Origin: Persicaria tinctoria | Taxonomy: Eukaryota > Streptophyta > Magnoliopsida > Caryophyllales > Polygonaceae | NCBI GenBank assembly: GCA_037127255.1 | Contig: JBANSL010000004.1 | Span: 36,358,467 to 36,422,466 of the forward strand | Reading direction: 5' to 3' | DNA: 64,000 nucleotides | Shown: positions 11,136 through 22,790 of the stretch, one piece after another | Layout of the letters: the number at the start of each line of letters is the position of its first letter | Numbering within the stretch: the stretch's first letter is position 1 | The notes under the pieces: model-generated | Databases searched by the model: none | Told to the model about the DNA's origin: nothing | What the model saw: the letters and a program-made list of their open reading frames with translations, nothing else | Position numbers and translations under genes: made by a program

Positions 11136-12737
11136 GCTGTTCCTCGTCGTTCTGCTGGTTCCCGACCTCTGGCTCTTGCAGTTGATGACCGCTTCTGAGT
11201 TTTACAGCAGCGACGTGTCCAGTCTTTCCCTTAGGATTTGGTTCTGAAGATCCTGGAAGTGTACCCGACTGTCTGGGAATTCCTGCTGCTAGCTGACCAA
11301 TCTGTGTATCAACTGTTTTCCGCCAGATATCAATTTCCCCAAGCCTAGAGTTGACACCTTGCATCTGAGTATAGACGGAGTTGAAGGACTGCCTAGTTTC
11401 TGAGTGGTTCCTCCGTATTTCCTCCAGGACTGTCTATATATCATCCTTCTTTTGGTCCCTTTCTGGGTGTCATGGAGCTCTGTAGGGCGGGGGATTCCTA
11501 GGGACACCTTGGTTCCATTGTGGTTGCTGAAACCTTTGGTCCCCCATGTAGCGATTGGGACCCCCTGCGTAAGCTGCATCCTCATGATGCTCTGCCAGCC
11601 TGACTTGCTCTGTGTGTGGGCACTCAGGAGTGGTGTGCCTTTGCGATCCGCATTCTATGCAAGGCTGGTTGACAGAGAGATATTTGACTTCCTTGAGGAG
11701 CTTCTTATTCTGGTCTCTGTAGTATTGCTCCCTAACATGAGGATCAATCTCTTTAGATGGCTCATATAGGGGCATGGATGGTGCTGGCCTGGCGTATGGG
11801 TTCTCTTCATAGGTTACAGTAGACCCATACTTGTTGTCGTAGTTGGTGAGCTTCTCTAGCACACCCCATGCGTCACTTGGCGGCATCGTCAGATACTCGT
11901 AGCGAGTATAATTGTTGATTCTGTCCTTAGTGACTTGATCCAGAGAGTTGAAGAAGATCTCCTGGATGATGTAGGGTGGCTGTCCATGAGTAGGGCAAGA
12001 TCGCAGAAGTTCCTTGTAGCGCTCCCATGCCTTTGCCAGTGGTTCCCCTTTCTGCTGTTTGAAGGCAGTGATTTTCTGGCGGCGATGTGCTGTTTTGGCA
12101 GATGGGAAGAATTTGTTCAGAAACTCTTGCTCTACTTGAGCCCAGGTTGTAAGTGATTTTGCTTTCAGCCCTTCCAGCCATTTCAGTGCAGGCCCAGCGA
12201 GAGACCAGCGAAAAGATTTCATCTTGACATATTCCAGAGTTGTACCTTCTGCAAGAGTACGGCACATATCATGAAAATTAGTAATATGTTCAAGAGGACA
12301 CTCATTAAATCTACCATAAAAGGCATTATTTTTAAGCTCTATAAGAAACTGAGTGCGAATTTCAAAAGAGTTTTCAGGGATAAGAATCGCCGATTCAGGC
12401 ACGATGAGAGTCGGATGCATATAATCCTCAGCAGTGGTTGGATATTGGGCAAGCTCAGTTTCTGCTTGCCTCGCGCGTTCAGCTGCTTGTTCCCTTGCTG
12501 CTCTCTCAGCGGCGATAGCAGCATCCTTAGCGGCTAATTCCCTGGTAAGCCTAGCGATCAGCTGTTCCTGTGTCTCCGCAGCTGCCATGGCTCTTTGTAT
12601 TTTAGCTCTGATGTGAAAAAGGCGTTCCGGTTCGTCTAAGGCGTCAAACACAGGTGTTTGACCAGAACGACGCATACACCTGCAAACTAACTCAAAGAAA
12701 CAGTGAGAACTGACTACCTAAGGCGCGATTGATTGCT

Positions 12738-12755
12738 TCCCCGGCAACGGCGCCA
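12738..12755 (-). other. Primer-binding site of element B
   Basis: Minus-strand TGGCGCCGTTGCCGGGGA, three bases from the 5' LTR end at 12759, identical to A's PBS. Confidence 0.85.
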
Positions 12756-12758
12756 ATT

Positions 12759-15131
12759 TGTTGTAAAGGAGTGAATCGAGTATGAAATGAATGTAAAATA
12801 AAGTTCAGACTGACTTCCCTGTCTCAGCAAATAAATACAAGACTTCCTCCCGTTGTAGTAAGAGAAAAGTCAGGATCGAATCCACGAGGAAGCACGTCAG
12901 CAGTTCTCAGGTAGCTATCAATTCTCACAACAGCAGCAGAAAAGACAGAATCGCAGAAAGGAAAAGAAAGAGACAAATAACCAGGCAAGGGCAACTAAAA
13001 TAAAAGCAAAGAACAAAGGAAGAAAAGACAAAGTGAAACAGCAAATAAAATGAGGACACAGAAGCTACTCGATCTCGAGTAAGCTGTCCTCTAGATCGAC
13101 AAGAAAGGTAATGAAAACAGAAAACAGAAGACAAAAGCAAACAACTCGACAAGGAAAGCTCTCCTCGACCTCGACAAGAGGTACTCGATCTCGACTAGAA
13201 AAGAAAAGACAGAAACTTTTAAAATCGACAAAAGCAGCAAACTTAACTCGACCTAGACAGAAAATATGTCGAGTAAAAACAGAAAATATAAAATTGCAGA
13301 TTTTCGACAGAATTCAGAAATTCGACAGAAATAAACTCAATATGCTAAAAGACCTCCAAGGCCAGGGTTTCAATACCACAACGATAACCATGCAAAACAA
13401 TACATAAAGGCATAAAAGATCATGCTTTCCATCAAATAACTTTCGTCATTAACAAATATGCATATAGAGGCTTTCGCATAAACCCTAATTGTTACTAACC
13501 CTTTTTCACATAATTAATCCAAGTTGCATTAAGATCACTTTCACTTCAATAACACAAACAAGGATCACCTTCAACTCTCGCAAAAGAATTATGCTCATAG
13601 GGATAGAAGATGAATCGCACAAAAGATCTGACCTTTAGCGCATCGCCTCACATGGCCACCGTCGGGCTCACCCCAGCCCCAGAAGTGGGTGGACTACTCA
13701 CGCCTCATTGCAATAAAAGACATTGATGTAAAAGAAGAAACTTGCATAAAAACTATATTCAAAGCCTTTTACAATCCTGGCAATCAACTTTCGCAGAAAG
13801 CCAAAACCCTAAAAACCTTAGAACTCCTAAACTCTATGTGTAATTGTATCTCTCAACTGGAATTGTGATCTGAACTGGAATGGAATAAAACTGAGCCCCC
13901 TAGGGCCTTATTTATAGCCTTCATTCCCTAGCTATTCTAGGAAAGAAGATATCTATCTATATCTAAAATTATATCTAAAATGCTTAAGGATAAATAAAAG
14001 GCATAATGGAATTAAATCAACTAAGAAAAGATAAAACTAATTAAGGTAGGTCTTCATGTCTTGATAGATCTTGTCTCCTTGGGTAGAACTTGATGGAATC
14101 GGATAGAATCTTCCGCCTTTGCGCCCAAGGAAAGCCAAGTCTAGTCGGACAAGCCAAGTCGAGAAGCTTCTGGAACGCGGCTCTACTCGAGATCGACCAC
14201 GACTCGTCGACCTCGACAAGGATGGCTCGTCGACTGGGCTTCCTCGGGTTGGTGTGCTCGATGTGCTCGGACTGGGGCTCAGGTGCTCGTAGACCTCGAC
14301 CACCCCTCGTCGATGTCGAGTAGGATGGGTTTGCCGACTGGGTCTGCCCGGGTAGGTCTAGTCGACTGGCTCGGATCCGGACTCAAGGTCTTGTCGACCT
14401 CGACCAAGGCTCCTCGAGGTCGAGTTGGGTTCTCTCTTTCCTCTCCCGCTCCCGCGAGTTGCTTCATCCGCTGGCAGCGAGTGGCCTCTTCCGCGGCAGC
14501 GAGTGGTCCGCTGCAGCGAGTGGAGTCGCTGGCAGCGAGTCTCGCCTGGTCGTCCTCGGCTTCTCAGGCAGCTCTCCTCGTCGACTCCGGGCATGACTTT
14601 GGGCTTCGTCGATCTCGACCAGGGCTTAGTCGAGATCGAGTAGATTCCCGGAGCTGGGTGTTCTGGCTCTCTCGATTAGGCTCTGTCGACAAGGTTGCTC
14701 GACCAGGGCTCGTCGAGATCGAGTAGAGTCTAGTCGATCTCGAGTAGAGTTTTCTCAGCTTTCTGCTCTGTTCTCGAAACGCACTTTCCCGAGTCCTCGT
14801 TTGTCGGATTGACACATATGACCATGTGTTGGAAAGCTCTTTCCGAGGGTTACAACTCTCATGAAGACATCAAAGCTTGATTCAGAACGAAAAATGATGA
14901 AAAATGGCCTTTTCTCTAGCTGCACCATTCCTAGCTTCTCCATGAGTTTCCTTTAAGCTCCAAAGTGCGTCCGATTTCTGCGAAATATAACCAAAACTTG
15001 TGTAGACCTCCATATATTGTAAATAAGTGTAAACTACACAGATTCTGTATTATTCTAACCCAAATGCATGCAATGTATGCAGAAATCGATATAAAAGTAA
15101 GTGTAAAACATGGCGAATTAGGCTCACAACA
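12759..15131 (-). repeat. 5' LTR of element B (right copy)
   Basis: 2373 bp, near-identical to 5354-7738. Its TATA box (TATAAATAA, minus strand) is at 13908-13916 and would drive the gag-protease frame. Confidence 0.93.
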
Positions 15132-15136
15132 AGGAC

Positions 15137-16600
15137 CCCCACAAGCATCTGTCTGAGTTCAATACGGTGGTTGTTGGGATGAAACCAGAGAATGTAACTA
15201 AAGATCAAATCAAGCTGAGAGCTTTTCCCTTCTCTTTGAAGGATGAGGCAAATGAATGATTCTTCTATCTGACACTTGGATCTATTACTACTTGGGCTGA
15301 GATGAAGAGAGTCTTCCTGGAGATGTACTTCCCTGCAAAAAAGCTCAATGCTTTGAAAAGGTCCATCTGCAGCATTGAGCAGTACGCGACGGAGTCTATA
15401 CATGAGTACTTTGAGCGCTTCAAGAAGCTCTGCGCCAGCTGCCCATGCCATGGGTACTCTCAAAAGGATCTAGTGCTCTTTCTCTTTAATGGGTTAACTG
15501 ATATGGAGCGCAAAACAGTGAATTCTACTTGTGGAGGAAACATGCTGAACAAGACGCCTGCCGCAGCTTGGGATGTGTTTAAGGAGCTATCTGAGGGCTC
15601 CAAACAGTTCAATAAGAGCCCTCGTGCTAGGGGTGTACTCGTCGTTGATGCTCCTGTGGCAACACTTCAGACTGATATGGTAGAGGTGAAGGAGATGATG
15701 AAACAACTGGTCATTAATAGAACTCCTCAACAACTGAAGGCATGTGGTCTTTGCAATCAATACACTCATCCTATGGATATGTGCCCGCTTCTACAAGATC
15801 CTAATTTTGATTTGAATCTCATTGGGAATTTCGCTCAACAAAGGCCTAGGCAAGGCAATTATGGAAATCCTGGGTATTTCAACAACAACAATTACAATAG
15901 AGGCTATCAGCAAGGCTATGGGAACTACCAAGCCTCTTTCAATCAGCAAGGGGGGCAACATGAAAGGCCTAAACAACAATATGAACCTCGACAGGGAGGT
16001 CAGCAACAATCAAATGAGGATAATGAGGATCCATTACAAAAACTATCACGATTGGTCATGAAAAATGATAAACAACAATCAGCGCGGATGGCAAATCTAG
16101 AGAAGCAGCAATCTGATCGGATGACAAATCTTGAGAATCAAATGAGTCATCTCATTCAAATCTTAAGTGCTAAGGAGGCAAACAATTCAGGAAAGCTTCC
16201 ATCACAGACCATCGAGAATCCAACGAAGGAGGTTAGTGCTGTAATGCTCAGGAGTGGCAAGGAACTGGTTGTCACACCTCAAAAGGATGAAGAGGAAATA
16301 ATGGACGAGGCGATATACGTAATAGAAGAAGAAGACGGGATGACTCACGTGCGGTGGCCGCAGAAACAATGCGGTGCCTGCGGCCAATCAATTGTGCTGC
16401 GGCTGCAGCACCCAGCCGCGCCCATCGCCAGTGGGCTCGCCACCTCCTTGGTGTCAGGTACGCCTCTTACTACTTCCTCCCCTCTTCCTCTTTCTTCTCC
16501 TTCTCCTCCTTCTTCATCCTTACCTATGGAGACTCCAAAGCCAATTCCACCCTTCCCGGAAGCCTTGAAGGATACACGAAGGTATGAGAACGACAAGTAA
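15137..16600 (+). pseudogene. Element A gag, C-terminal part
   Basis: Continues the frame of 5051-5353. It carries the Athila retrotransposon gag domain (HLSEFNTVVVGMKPENV onward), a Cys/His segment CGLCNQYTHPMDMC (about 15750), a Gln/Asn/Gly-rich region (15830-16010), short coiled-coil repeats (MANLEKQQSDRMTNLENQ) and AVMLRSGKEL, the usual bridge to protease. A TGA at 15257-15259 sits where the family has Trp, and a TAA at 16598-16600 ends this segment without changing frame. GC-rich insert-like codons (about 16350-16435) repeat the TGCGGC motif of the LTR. Confidence 0.88.
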
Positions 16601-17860
16601 ATCTTCGAGACATTCAGTAAGTGTGAAATAAACATTCCTTTGCTTACTTTGATCAAAAACATTCCTAGATATGCTAAATTCTTGAAGGAACTTTGCACTA
16701 TCAAGCGGAATCAGAAGCTAAAAGGTAAGCAAAAGGTGAATGTAAGCGAACATGTCACTGCTGTCTTTCAAAAGCGTATGCCAGAAAAGTGTAGTGATCA
16801 TGGTATGTTTGCTATTCCATGTGTGATAGGTGATACTAAATTTGACAAAGCCATGTTAGATCTAGGAGCATCTATTAATGTTTTGCCTTCTAATGTTTAT
16901 CATGCTTTGGGGTTGGGACCTCTGAATGACACTCGGGTAGTAATTCAACTTGCTGATCGATCTACTATCTACCCGAAAGGGATTGTTGAAGATGTCTTGG
17001 TTATGGTTGACAACTTGATATTCTCTGTTGATTTCTTTGTGATTAACATGGGTCCTGGTAACAGTGAAGGCTCTATTCTGTTGGGCAGACCTTTTCTGAA
17101 AACTGCTAGGACTAAGATAGATTTCTATTCAGGATCTCTTACTATGGAATTTGATGGTCAAAGAGTTGAATATAATATTTATGATTCCATGAAATTTCCA
17201 TCTGATGATCCTTCTATGTGCTTTGTGGATATTATTGATACTATGGCACCAGATTGCTTTGATTTGGAGTGTGTTGATGAGATGGAAGTTGCTTTACAGG
17301 CTCCTATAGATGAAATTGCTAGAGATTATGTATTGTCATCTGATTTGCAGGAGGCTATAGTAGCTTTAGACCATCGATCTCCCACCTATGTGCCACCAAG
17401 GGGAAACCGCATCGAGCCGACCATTCCTAATGAAAAGCTTCTTCCATCTATTATCCAAGCGCCTGATGTCGAATTGAAACAACTTCCTAATCACCTTAAA
17501 TATGCTTTTCTTGGTGAAAATGATACCTTGCCTGTCATTATTTATAACAAATTGACATTTGGACAGGAGGAGCGATTGATGACGGTTCTAAAGGAGAACA
17601 AAGAGGCGTTAGGATTGACGATAGCAGACATTAAGGGCATCAGTCCTACTCTCTGCATGCATAGGATACTATTGGAGGATGATGCCAAGCCATCTAGACA
17701 ACCTCAGCAGAGACTCAACCCGCCAATGATGAAAGTGATAAAGAAGGAGGTGCTGAAGCTCCTTCAGGCAGGTATGATATTTCCCATATCTAACAGCAAA
17801 TGGGTGAGTCATACTCAGGTTGTCCCTAAGAAGGGAGGTATTACTGTTGTTGAGAATTAG
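16601..17860 (+). pseudogene. Element A aspartic protease and start of RT
   Basis: In phase with gag. Protease shows LDLGASINVLP (active-site Asp codon about 16859) and SILLGRPFL (about 17080). An acidic linker follows, then the RT entry segment from about 17540 (FLLEDDAKP-type context, VIKKEVLKLLQAGMIFPI). A TAG at 17858-17860 interrupts just before the RT core. Protease would mature the polyprotein in the virus-like particle. Confidence 0.87.
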
Positions 17861-18523
17861 GATGGTGAATTGGTCCCTAGCAGGGTACAAACTGGATGGA
17901 GAGTCTGTATTGATTATCGAAAATTGAATGCAATTACTCGCAAGGACCATTTCCCCCTTCCCTTTATTGATCAAATGCTTGAGCGCCTTGCCGACCGCTC
18001 CTTTTATTGCTTTTTAGATGGCTACTCAGGATATTTTCAGGTACCAATAGCACTGGAGGATCAAGAAAAAACGACATTTACATGCCCATTTGGCACTTTT
18101 GCATATCGCATATTGCCTTTTGGGCTATGTAACACACCTGGGACTTTCCAACGGTGTATGGTAAGCATATTTTATGAGTATGTAGAGCGCTTTATAGAAG
18201 TATTTATGGATGACTTCACTGTGCATGGAGATGATTTTGATACTTGCTTGCATCATTTGTCACTTGTGCTTAGACGGTGTGTAGACACAGACTTAGTCCT
18301 TAACTCTGAAAAGTGTCATTTTATGGTTGAGCAAGGCATTGTTTTGGGTCATATTGTGTCTAGCAGGGGTCTTGAGGTGGATAAGGCTAAGATTGATGTC
18401 ATTCAGTCTCTACCTTACGCCACCAACGTGCGCGAAATTCGCTCCTTTTTAGGCCATGCAGGGTTCTATCGCAGGTTTATTAAGGATTTTTCTAAGATTT
18501 CTCCAACCTTTGTGATTTACTGA
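17861..18523 (+). pseudogene. Element A reverse transcriptase core
   Basis: Same frame as the protease. Visible: WRVCIDYRKLN, FLDGYSGYFQ, FGTFAYRILPFGLCN, catalytic FMDD (18203-18214), NSEKCHFMV and VREIRSFLGHAGFYRRF. The frame ends at 18523 by a 1-base-type frameshift right after DFSKIS. Confidence 0.9.
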
Positions 18524-19146
18524 AAAAGGAAGTAGCTTTTGAGTTTGATGACAGGTGTAGAGCATCCTTTGATGAGCTTAAAAGTCGCTTGACTAGCGCT
18601 CCTATAATTCAAGCACCCATATGGTCTCAATCTTTTGAGATTATGTATGACGCTAGCGACTATGCTGTGGGGGCTGTTTATAATATGCCTCCATGACTCT
18701 GAATGGAGCGCAAAGAAACTACTCAACCACCTCTGAAAGAGCTCCTGGCTGTGGTCTTTGCACCGGAGAAGTTTCGCTCCTATCTTCTAGGAGCTAAGGT
18801 AATTGTCTTCACTGATCATGCTGCTCTTTGCTATTTATTGACTAAGAAAGAAGCGAAACCAAGATTGATTCATTGGATTTTACTTTTGAGTGAATTTGAC
18901 ATTGAAATCAAAGATAAGAAAGGTGCAGAAAACTTAGTAGCGGACCACCTCAGCAGACTTGTCCAAGGAGAGGAAAAGCCGGAAGATCAAAGACCCATTC
19001 ACGGTGAGTTCCCTGACAATACACTATTTTATATAACTCACACCCTCTCTTCGCAGCTGCAAGAAAGTACGAAAACAGAGGATGCTGCGTCCGCCGCACC
19101 CTTGCGGCGCCCACAGCCAATCAATGATGTTGCGCCCGCAGCATAG
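18524..19146 (+). pseudogene. Element A RNase H, frameshifted and internally deleted
   Basis: In a new frame from about 18515: KKEVAFEFDDRC, YDASDYAVGAV. A short deletion plus frame change near 18680-18720 removes the segment usually found after GAV; the family signature returns as [16 protein letters not shown] and [12 protein letters not shown]. Catalytic-type Asp (YDAS), Glu (KELL) and Asp (TDHA) are present. The tail (19075-19146) is the GC-rich TGCGxCCGCAGCA motif as codons. Confidence 0.85.
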
Positions 19147-19252
19147 TAATCAGGCCCCCGTTCAGTCGTTGTCCCTCCTATCCGATGAGGTAAGTCCTGA
19201 TATTCCTGAATTGTTGATGCGTGTCCATACTCCTCGACCTTAGTTTGCCAAT

Positions 19253-20530
19253 ATGGTGAATTTCTTGGTCACGGGAGAATTTCCACTGAAATTCACAAAA
19301 GCTCAGAAGGACAAGATTCAACATGACTCTCGCTTCTATGTTTGGGATGACCCCTACCTTTGGAAACATTGTGCTGATCGGGTAATCAGGAGGTGTCTGC
19401 TTGACAATGAGGTACAATCTGTCCTTAATTTTTGTCATGCTCATGAATATGGAGGCCACTTTGGTCCTCAAAAGACTGCTAGGAAAGTTTTAGAAGCAGG
19501 TTTCTTTTGGCCTCACTTATTTAGGGATGCTAATGCCTTCTGTAAATTATGCGATAGATGCCAAAGGGTGGGGAACATATCTGCTAGGAATGAAATGCCA
19601 CAAACAACTGTCATATTTTGTGAAATTTTTGATGTTTGGGGTATAGATTTTATGAGTCCCTTCCCTAGTTCTTTTGGGAATATATATATTTTGTGTACGG
19701 TGGACTATGTCTCCAAGTGGGTGGAGGCAAAGGCCACCAGAACTAATGATTCTAAAGTAGTTGCAGAATTCCTAAAAGACACCATTTTCGCAAGATTTGG
19801 GGTGCCTAAGGCTATAATTAGCGACATAGGGACACCTTTCTGCAATAGGACGATCACTGCCTTGTTAAAGAAGTACCATGTCACACAGAGAGTGTCAACT
19901 GCTTATCATCCTCAGACCAATGGTCAAGCGGGGATATCAAATAGAGAGATAAAGACCATTCTGGAGAAAACAGTGGCACCTAACAGGAAGGATTGGAGTC
20001 TACGGCTGAATGATGCTCTTTGGGCCTATCGGACGGCCTATAAGACTCCTATCGGTATGTCCCCTTATCGAATTGTGTTTGGAAAGGCATGTCATCTCCC
20101 TTTAGAGCTTCAACATAAGGCGTATTGGTTTGTAAAGAATTGCAATATGAGGTTGGATGAAGTGGGTGAATTTAGAAAGCTTTACTTACAAGAGCTGGAG
20201 GAATTGCGTCTGGATGCTTATGATAATACAGTGATCTACAAGGAAAAGGCCAAGGCTTGGCATGACAAACACATCCTGCGGAAAGAGCTAACAATAGGAG
20301 ATAAGGTTCTTCTATACAAATCACGCCTGAAACTTTTCCCTGACAAGCTTAGATCAAGGTGGGAAGGACCTTACACCATCTCAATGATTTTCTCTCACAG
20401 AGCAATTGAACTCTATAATCCTAAGTCTAATGAGCTCTTTAAGGTCAACGGTCATAGAGTTAAGCCATACTTTGAGAACATTCCACATAACAAAGAGGAG
20501 GAGTTGGTGCTTGCTGAACCAACCCATTAG
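19253..20530 (+). pseudogene. Element A integrase
   Basis: HHCC zinc domain (HEYGGH...CKLCDRC, about 19440-19565), then the rve core with Asp in WGIDFM (about 19645) and Asp in SDIGTPF (about 19823). The third catalytic position is Gly (GGG, 19931-19933) in [10 protein letters not shown] where Ty3-type integrases have Glu, so strand transfer should be lost. The C-terminal region has [15 protein letters not shown] and WEGPYTI. The true start lies upstream of the first Met; 19147-19252 is in a broken linker. Confidence 0.9.
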
Positions 20531-21462
20531 GCCACTCAAGGACCATCACGTCGAGCCAACGACTTGAAACAAAGGCGTCGCTCGGGAGGCAACCCGAGAT
20601 AAGTTCTCCTTCCTTTCTCATCTTTATTATTTTCTTAGGTAGTTTTCAATAGTTAATTTTTTTAGGCTTAGATAACATAGGTAGTGGTAATAATAATTAT
20701 AAAAAAAACAGAAAAAATGGAAACATGAACCCGCAACCACTTCACTGGCCGCGACCGCGACATCCAATGCGGCGGCCGCCGCATATCAATCCGCGGCGGG
20801 GGGACACATGCGGTGACCCATTCTTAAAAAAAAAGAAAAAGAAAAATTAATAAAAGATAGACAGATCACGGGAGCCTTAGTTTCCTTCAACCCTACCTCT
20901 TTCCTCTCAAAGCCGCCACCTTCAAGAGCCCCAACTCCATTGTTATCCTCCTCCTTCCTTCTCCTTCAACCTTTGAGAAACCATCATAACCACCCCCAAG
21001 CCCTCTCTTCCATCTCCTTCTTCAACAAGCCGATGGCCCCCCTAGCCGGAAGCTCGAAGCCCCAGATCTGACGTCTCACAACCACAACACCACCGGATCT
21101 GTGACGCTACCTCACCTGTTGCCTCGTCGAACCGCTGCGCCCGCCGCCTCCTTGCTGCGCCCGCCGCTTCACCCGCCAGGTTCGATTCTTTCGTTTGGAT
21201 TGGTGTTGTTTGGTGTTGACATCTTGAGATCTATTGAGCTCTTTTGTAGTGGGTTGAGAAGTGGTTATATTTGTGCTTGGTTTGATTTGGAAGTTCTGAA
21301 TTTGGGGTGTTGTTTGAAGGATTTGGTTGTTGGTGGTTTGTTTGAGATATATTTGTGTTGGTGAGTTGATTTGGTTTTGGTGGATTGCTTGAGTTTGTGG
21401 AGCTTTAGGTGGAATTTTAGATCTATTTGGGGTATTAATTTAATGTTGAGATTTAATACAAA
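20531..21462 (+). other. Element A spacer between integrase and ORF-1-like gene
   Basis: No supported gene. It includes a GC island (20745-20815, GCGGCCGCCGC), a CT-rich leader-like segment (20880-21060), another CGCCCGCCGC run (21130-21170) and T/G-rich sequence with intron-like composition (21180-21440; candidate donor CCAG/GTTCG at 21178). This may be the leader and intron of a spliced mRNA for the next ORF. Confidence 0.5.
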
Positions 21463-22686
21463 ATGGTGCGCCGCTTGAGGAATGCGTCCGACGAACAGAG
21501 GAAGATCTTTAAAAGTTTCGATCCAAAACGATTCGTACAGACGAAGTTTTTCCATATCCCTGCCCTACAGACATTGGGCATGTTAGATGTTACACGGCAG
21601 ATGCTTAGCCATAGCGGTTTGGGGGGGTTTATAGACCGTAGTGCCCCTACGTACCCTGAGCTGGCATGGGAGTTTCTGGCAACGTTTCAGCAGGTGGATA
21701 ACTCGAGGATTAGGTTTAACTTGTTGGATCAGCCTCACGTTTGCACACATGACCAGCTGAGACGGATTTTTGGGATCTCTCAGGCACCCACTCCAGATTG
21801 GTATTTCATGGCGACAGAGCAGCAACGCCATGATGTCTGGTTCGCGGCGACTAGAACCAGATTTGACGGCCACAAGGGCGAGTATAACTACAATTCCGTC
21901 CACCCTTGCCTTCGTCTTGTGCACAAGGTCTTGGCCATGTCTTTCAGCGGCCAAGGCGACGTGAACAAGGTGCCTGCTGGTGATCTAGCCTGGTTGTTGA
22001 GCTTTTCTCCCCAGTCCCGTGGTACGCCGGACTAGGTTGAGATCTTTGTGGAGAGCTGCGCGAAGATTCAAGGGAAGAAGTCAGGGAGGTTTGGCTTGGG
22101 AGGCATGATTAGCCTCATTGCCTACAACTATCTGGAGCCTGAACAATGCAGTGCACCCATGACTAGTGGGTACACCTATACGACAGAGCAGCTCCGGAGG
22201 GCTTTTGTGATTGAGGGCTCTGATGTGGCAGACTGGATTTGAAAGTCGGGGAAGCATAGTGAGCACCGACTGAGACTTCCTAGGGCTTTACCTTATGGCC
22301 CTTCCAACAACACCCTTTACATTGCAGCTGATCCAGTCCAGGTAGAGGATGATGATGAGAATGATGATGACGAGGCTGAGGATGACGCCCTTGCACAGAC
22401 AGACTATCATATGGGGGATGCACAACACGCTGCTGGATCTTCTGCGGGGCCTCGGTTCTCTTCTGCTGAGGATGACCCCTGGCGGGACCACATGCTTACC
22501 GAGTTCCACTGTATGTCCTTGCGCTAGGACTCCTTCGAGTTCACTCTCCACGACATCCACCGCAATGTGCGTGAAACAAACTATCACTTGGAGGAGTTGT
22601 GGAGAGAGCAGGCTTACTACTTCCGTCAACAGTACCCTCATATCCCGTCGTACCAGTCGCCACCATACCAGCCGCCTCATCAGTGA
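21463..22686 (+). pseudogene. ATHILA ORF-1-like protein in env position of element A
   Basis: 408-codon frame from ATGGTGCGCCGC, with three in-frame stops (TAG 22033, TGA 22240, TAG 22525). The segment PTYPELAWEFLATF and the following Arg/Phe-rich region resemble the plant ATHILA ORF-1 family, whose function is unknown. A run of Asp/Glu (22344-22385) and a Tyr/Pro/Gln-rich C-terminus follow. No signal peptide or membrane helix is visible, so an envelope role is not supported by sequence. It sits behind integrase, as in other Athila elements. Confidence 0.78.
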
Positions 22687-22749
22687 GTGGTTAGTCCTAC
22701 CTCCTTCACCCAGAACTTTTATGCTTTATTTTGGTTGTCTATACTATTT

Positions 22750-22790
22750 CAGTGAGGACACTGAAAAATTTTAAGTGTGGGGGAGGAGAA
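22750..22790 (+). promoter_or_regulatory. Hairpin plus internal PPT-like tract, element A
   Basis: CAGTGAGGACACTG (5-bp stem, AGGA loop), then TTTTAAGTGTGGGGGAGGAG. It lies 64 bases after the last ORF and matches the B module at 8921-8962. Confidence 0.6.

Larger units (their letters stand above)
9214..12675 (-). pseudogene. Element B gag-protease polyprotein with integrase-tail remnant
   Basis: One frame of 1154 codons from ATG at 12675, broken by three stops (TGA 11470-11472, TAG 11434-11436, TAA 9619-9621), each one C-to-T change from a sense codon. Order: Ala/Glu/Arg-rich coiled-coil segment, retrotransposon gag domain (about 12330-11800), CCHC knuckle CIECGSQRHTTPEC (about 11650), then a VD/LDKG-repeat linker, and the aspartic protease with DLGAS active site and IILGRPFLAT flap-side motif (about 10660-10430). 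After protease comes a repeat array, then about 80 residues with VGDKLYV and MGPFVV, resembling the GPF/Y tail of Ty3 integrases. RT, RNase H and the integrase core are absent. Confidence 0.88.
5354..15131 (-). mobile_element. Element B: non-autonomous Athila-like LTR retrotransposon
   Basis: 9778 bp, bounded by TGTTG...CAACA and a perfect 5-bp duplication AGGAC (5349-5353, 15132-15136). PBS, gag-protease, PPT and TATA boxes all lie on the minus strand, opposite to its host element A. The LTRs differ by only scattered substitutions and a few small indels, so it is younger than A. It has gag and protease but no RT, RNase H or integrase core, so it would have depended on a related autonomous element. 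Confidence 0.93.

Noticed and set aside
21463..22686. Envelope glycoprotein
   Set aside because: The position suggests it but there is no signal peptide, membrane helix or glycosylation pattern; it fits ATHILA ORF-1-like instead.
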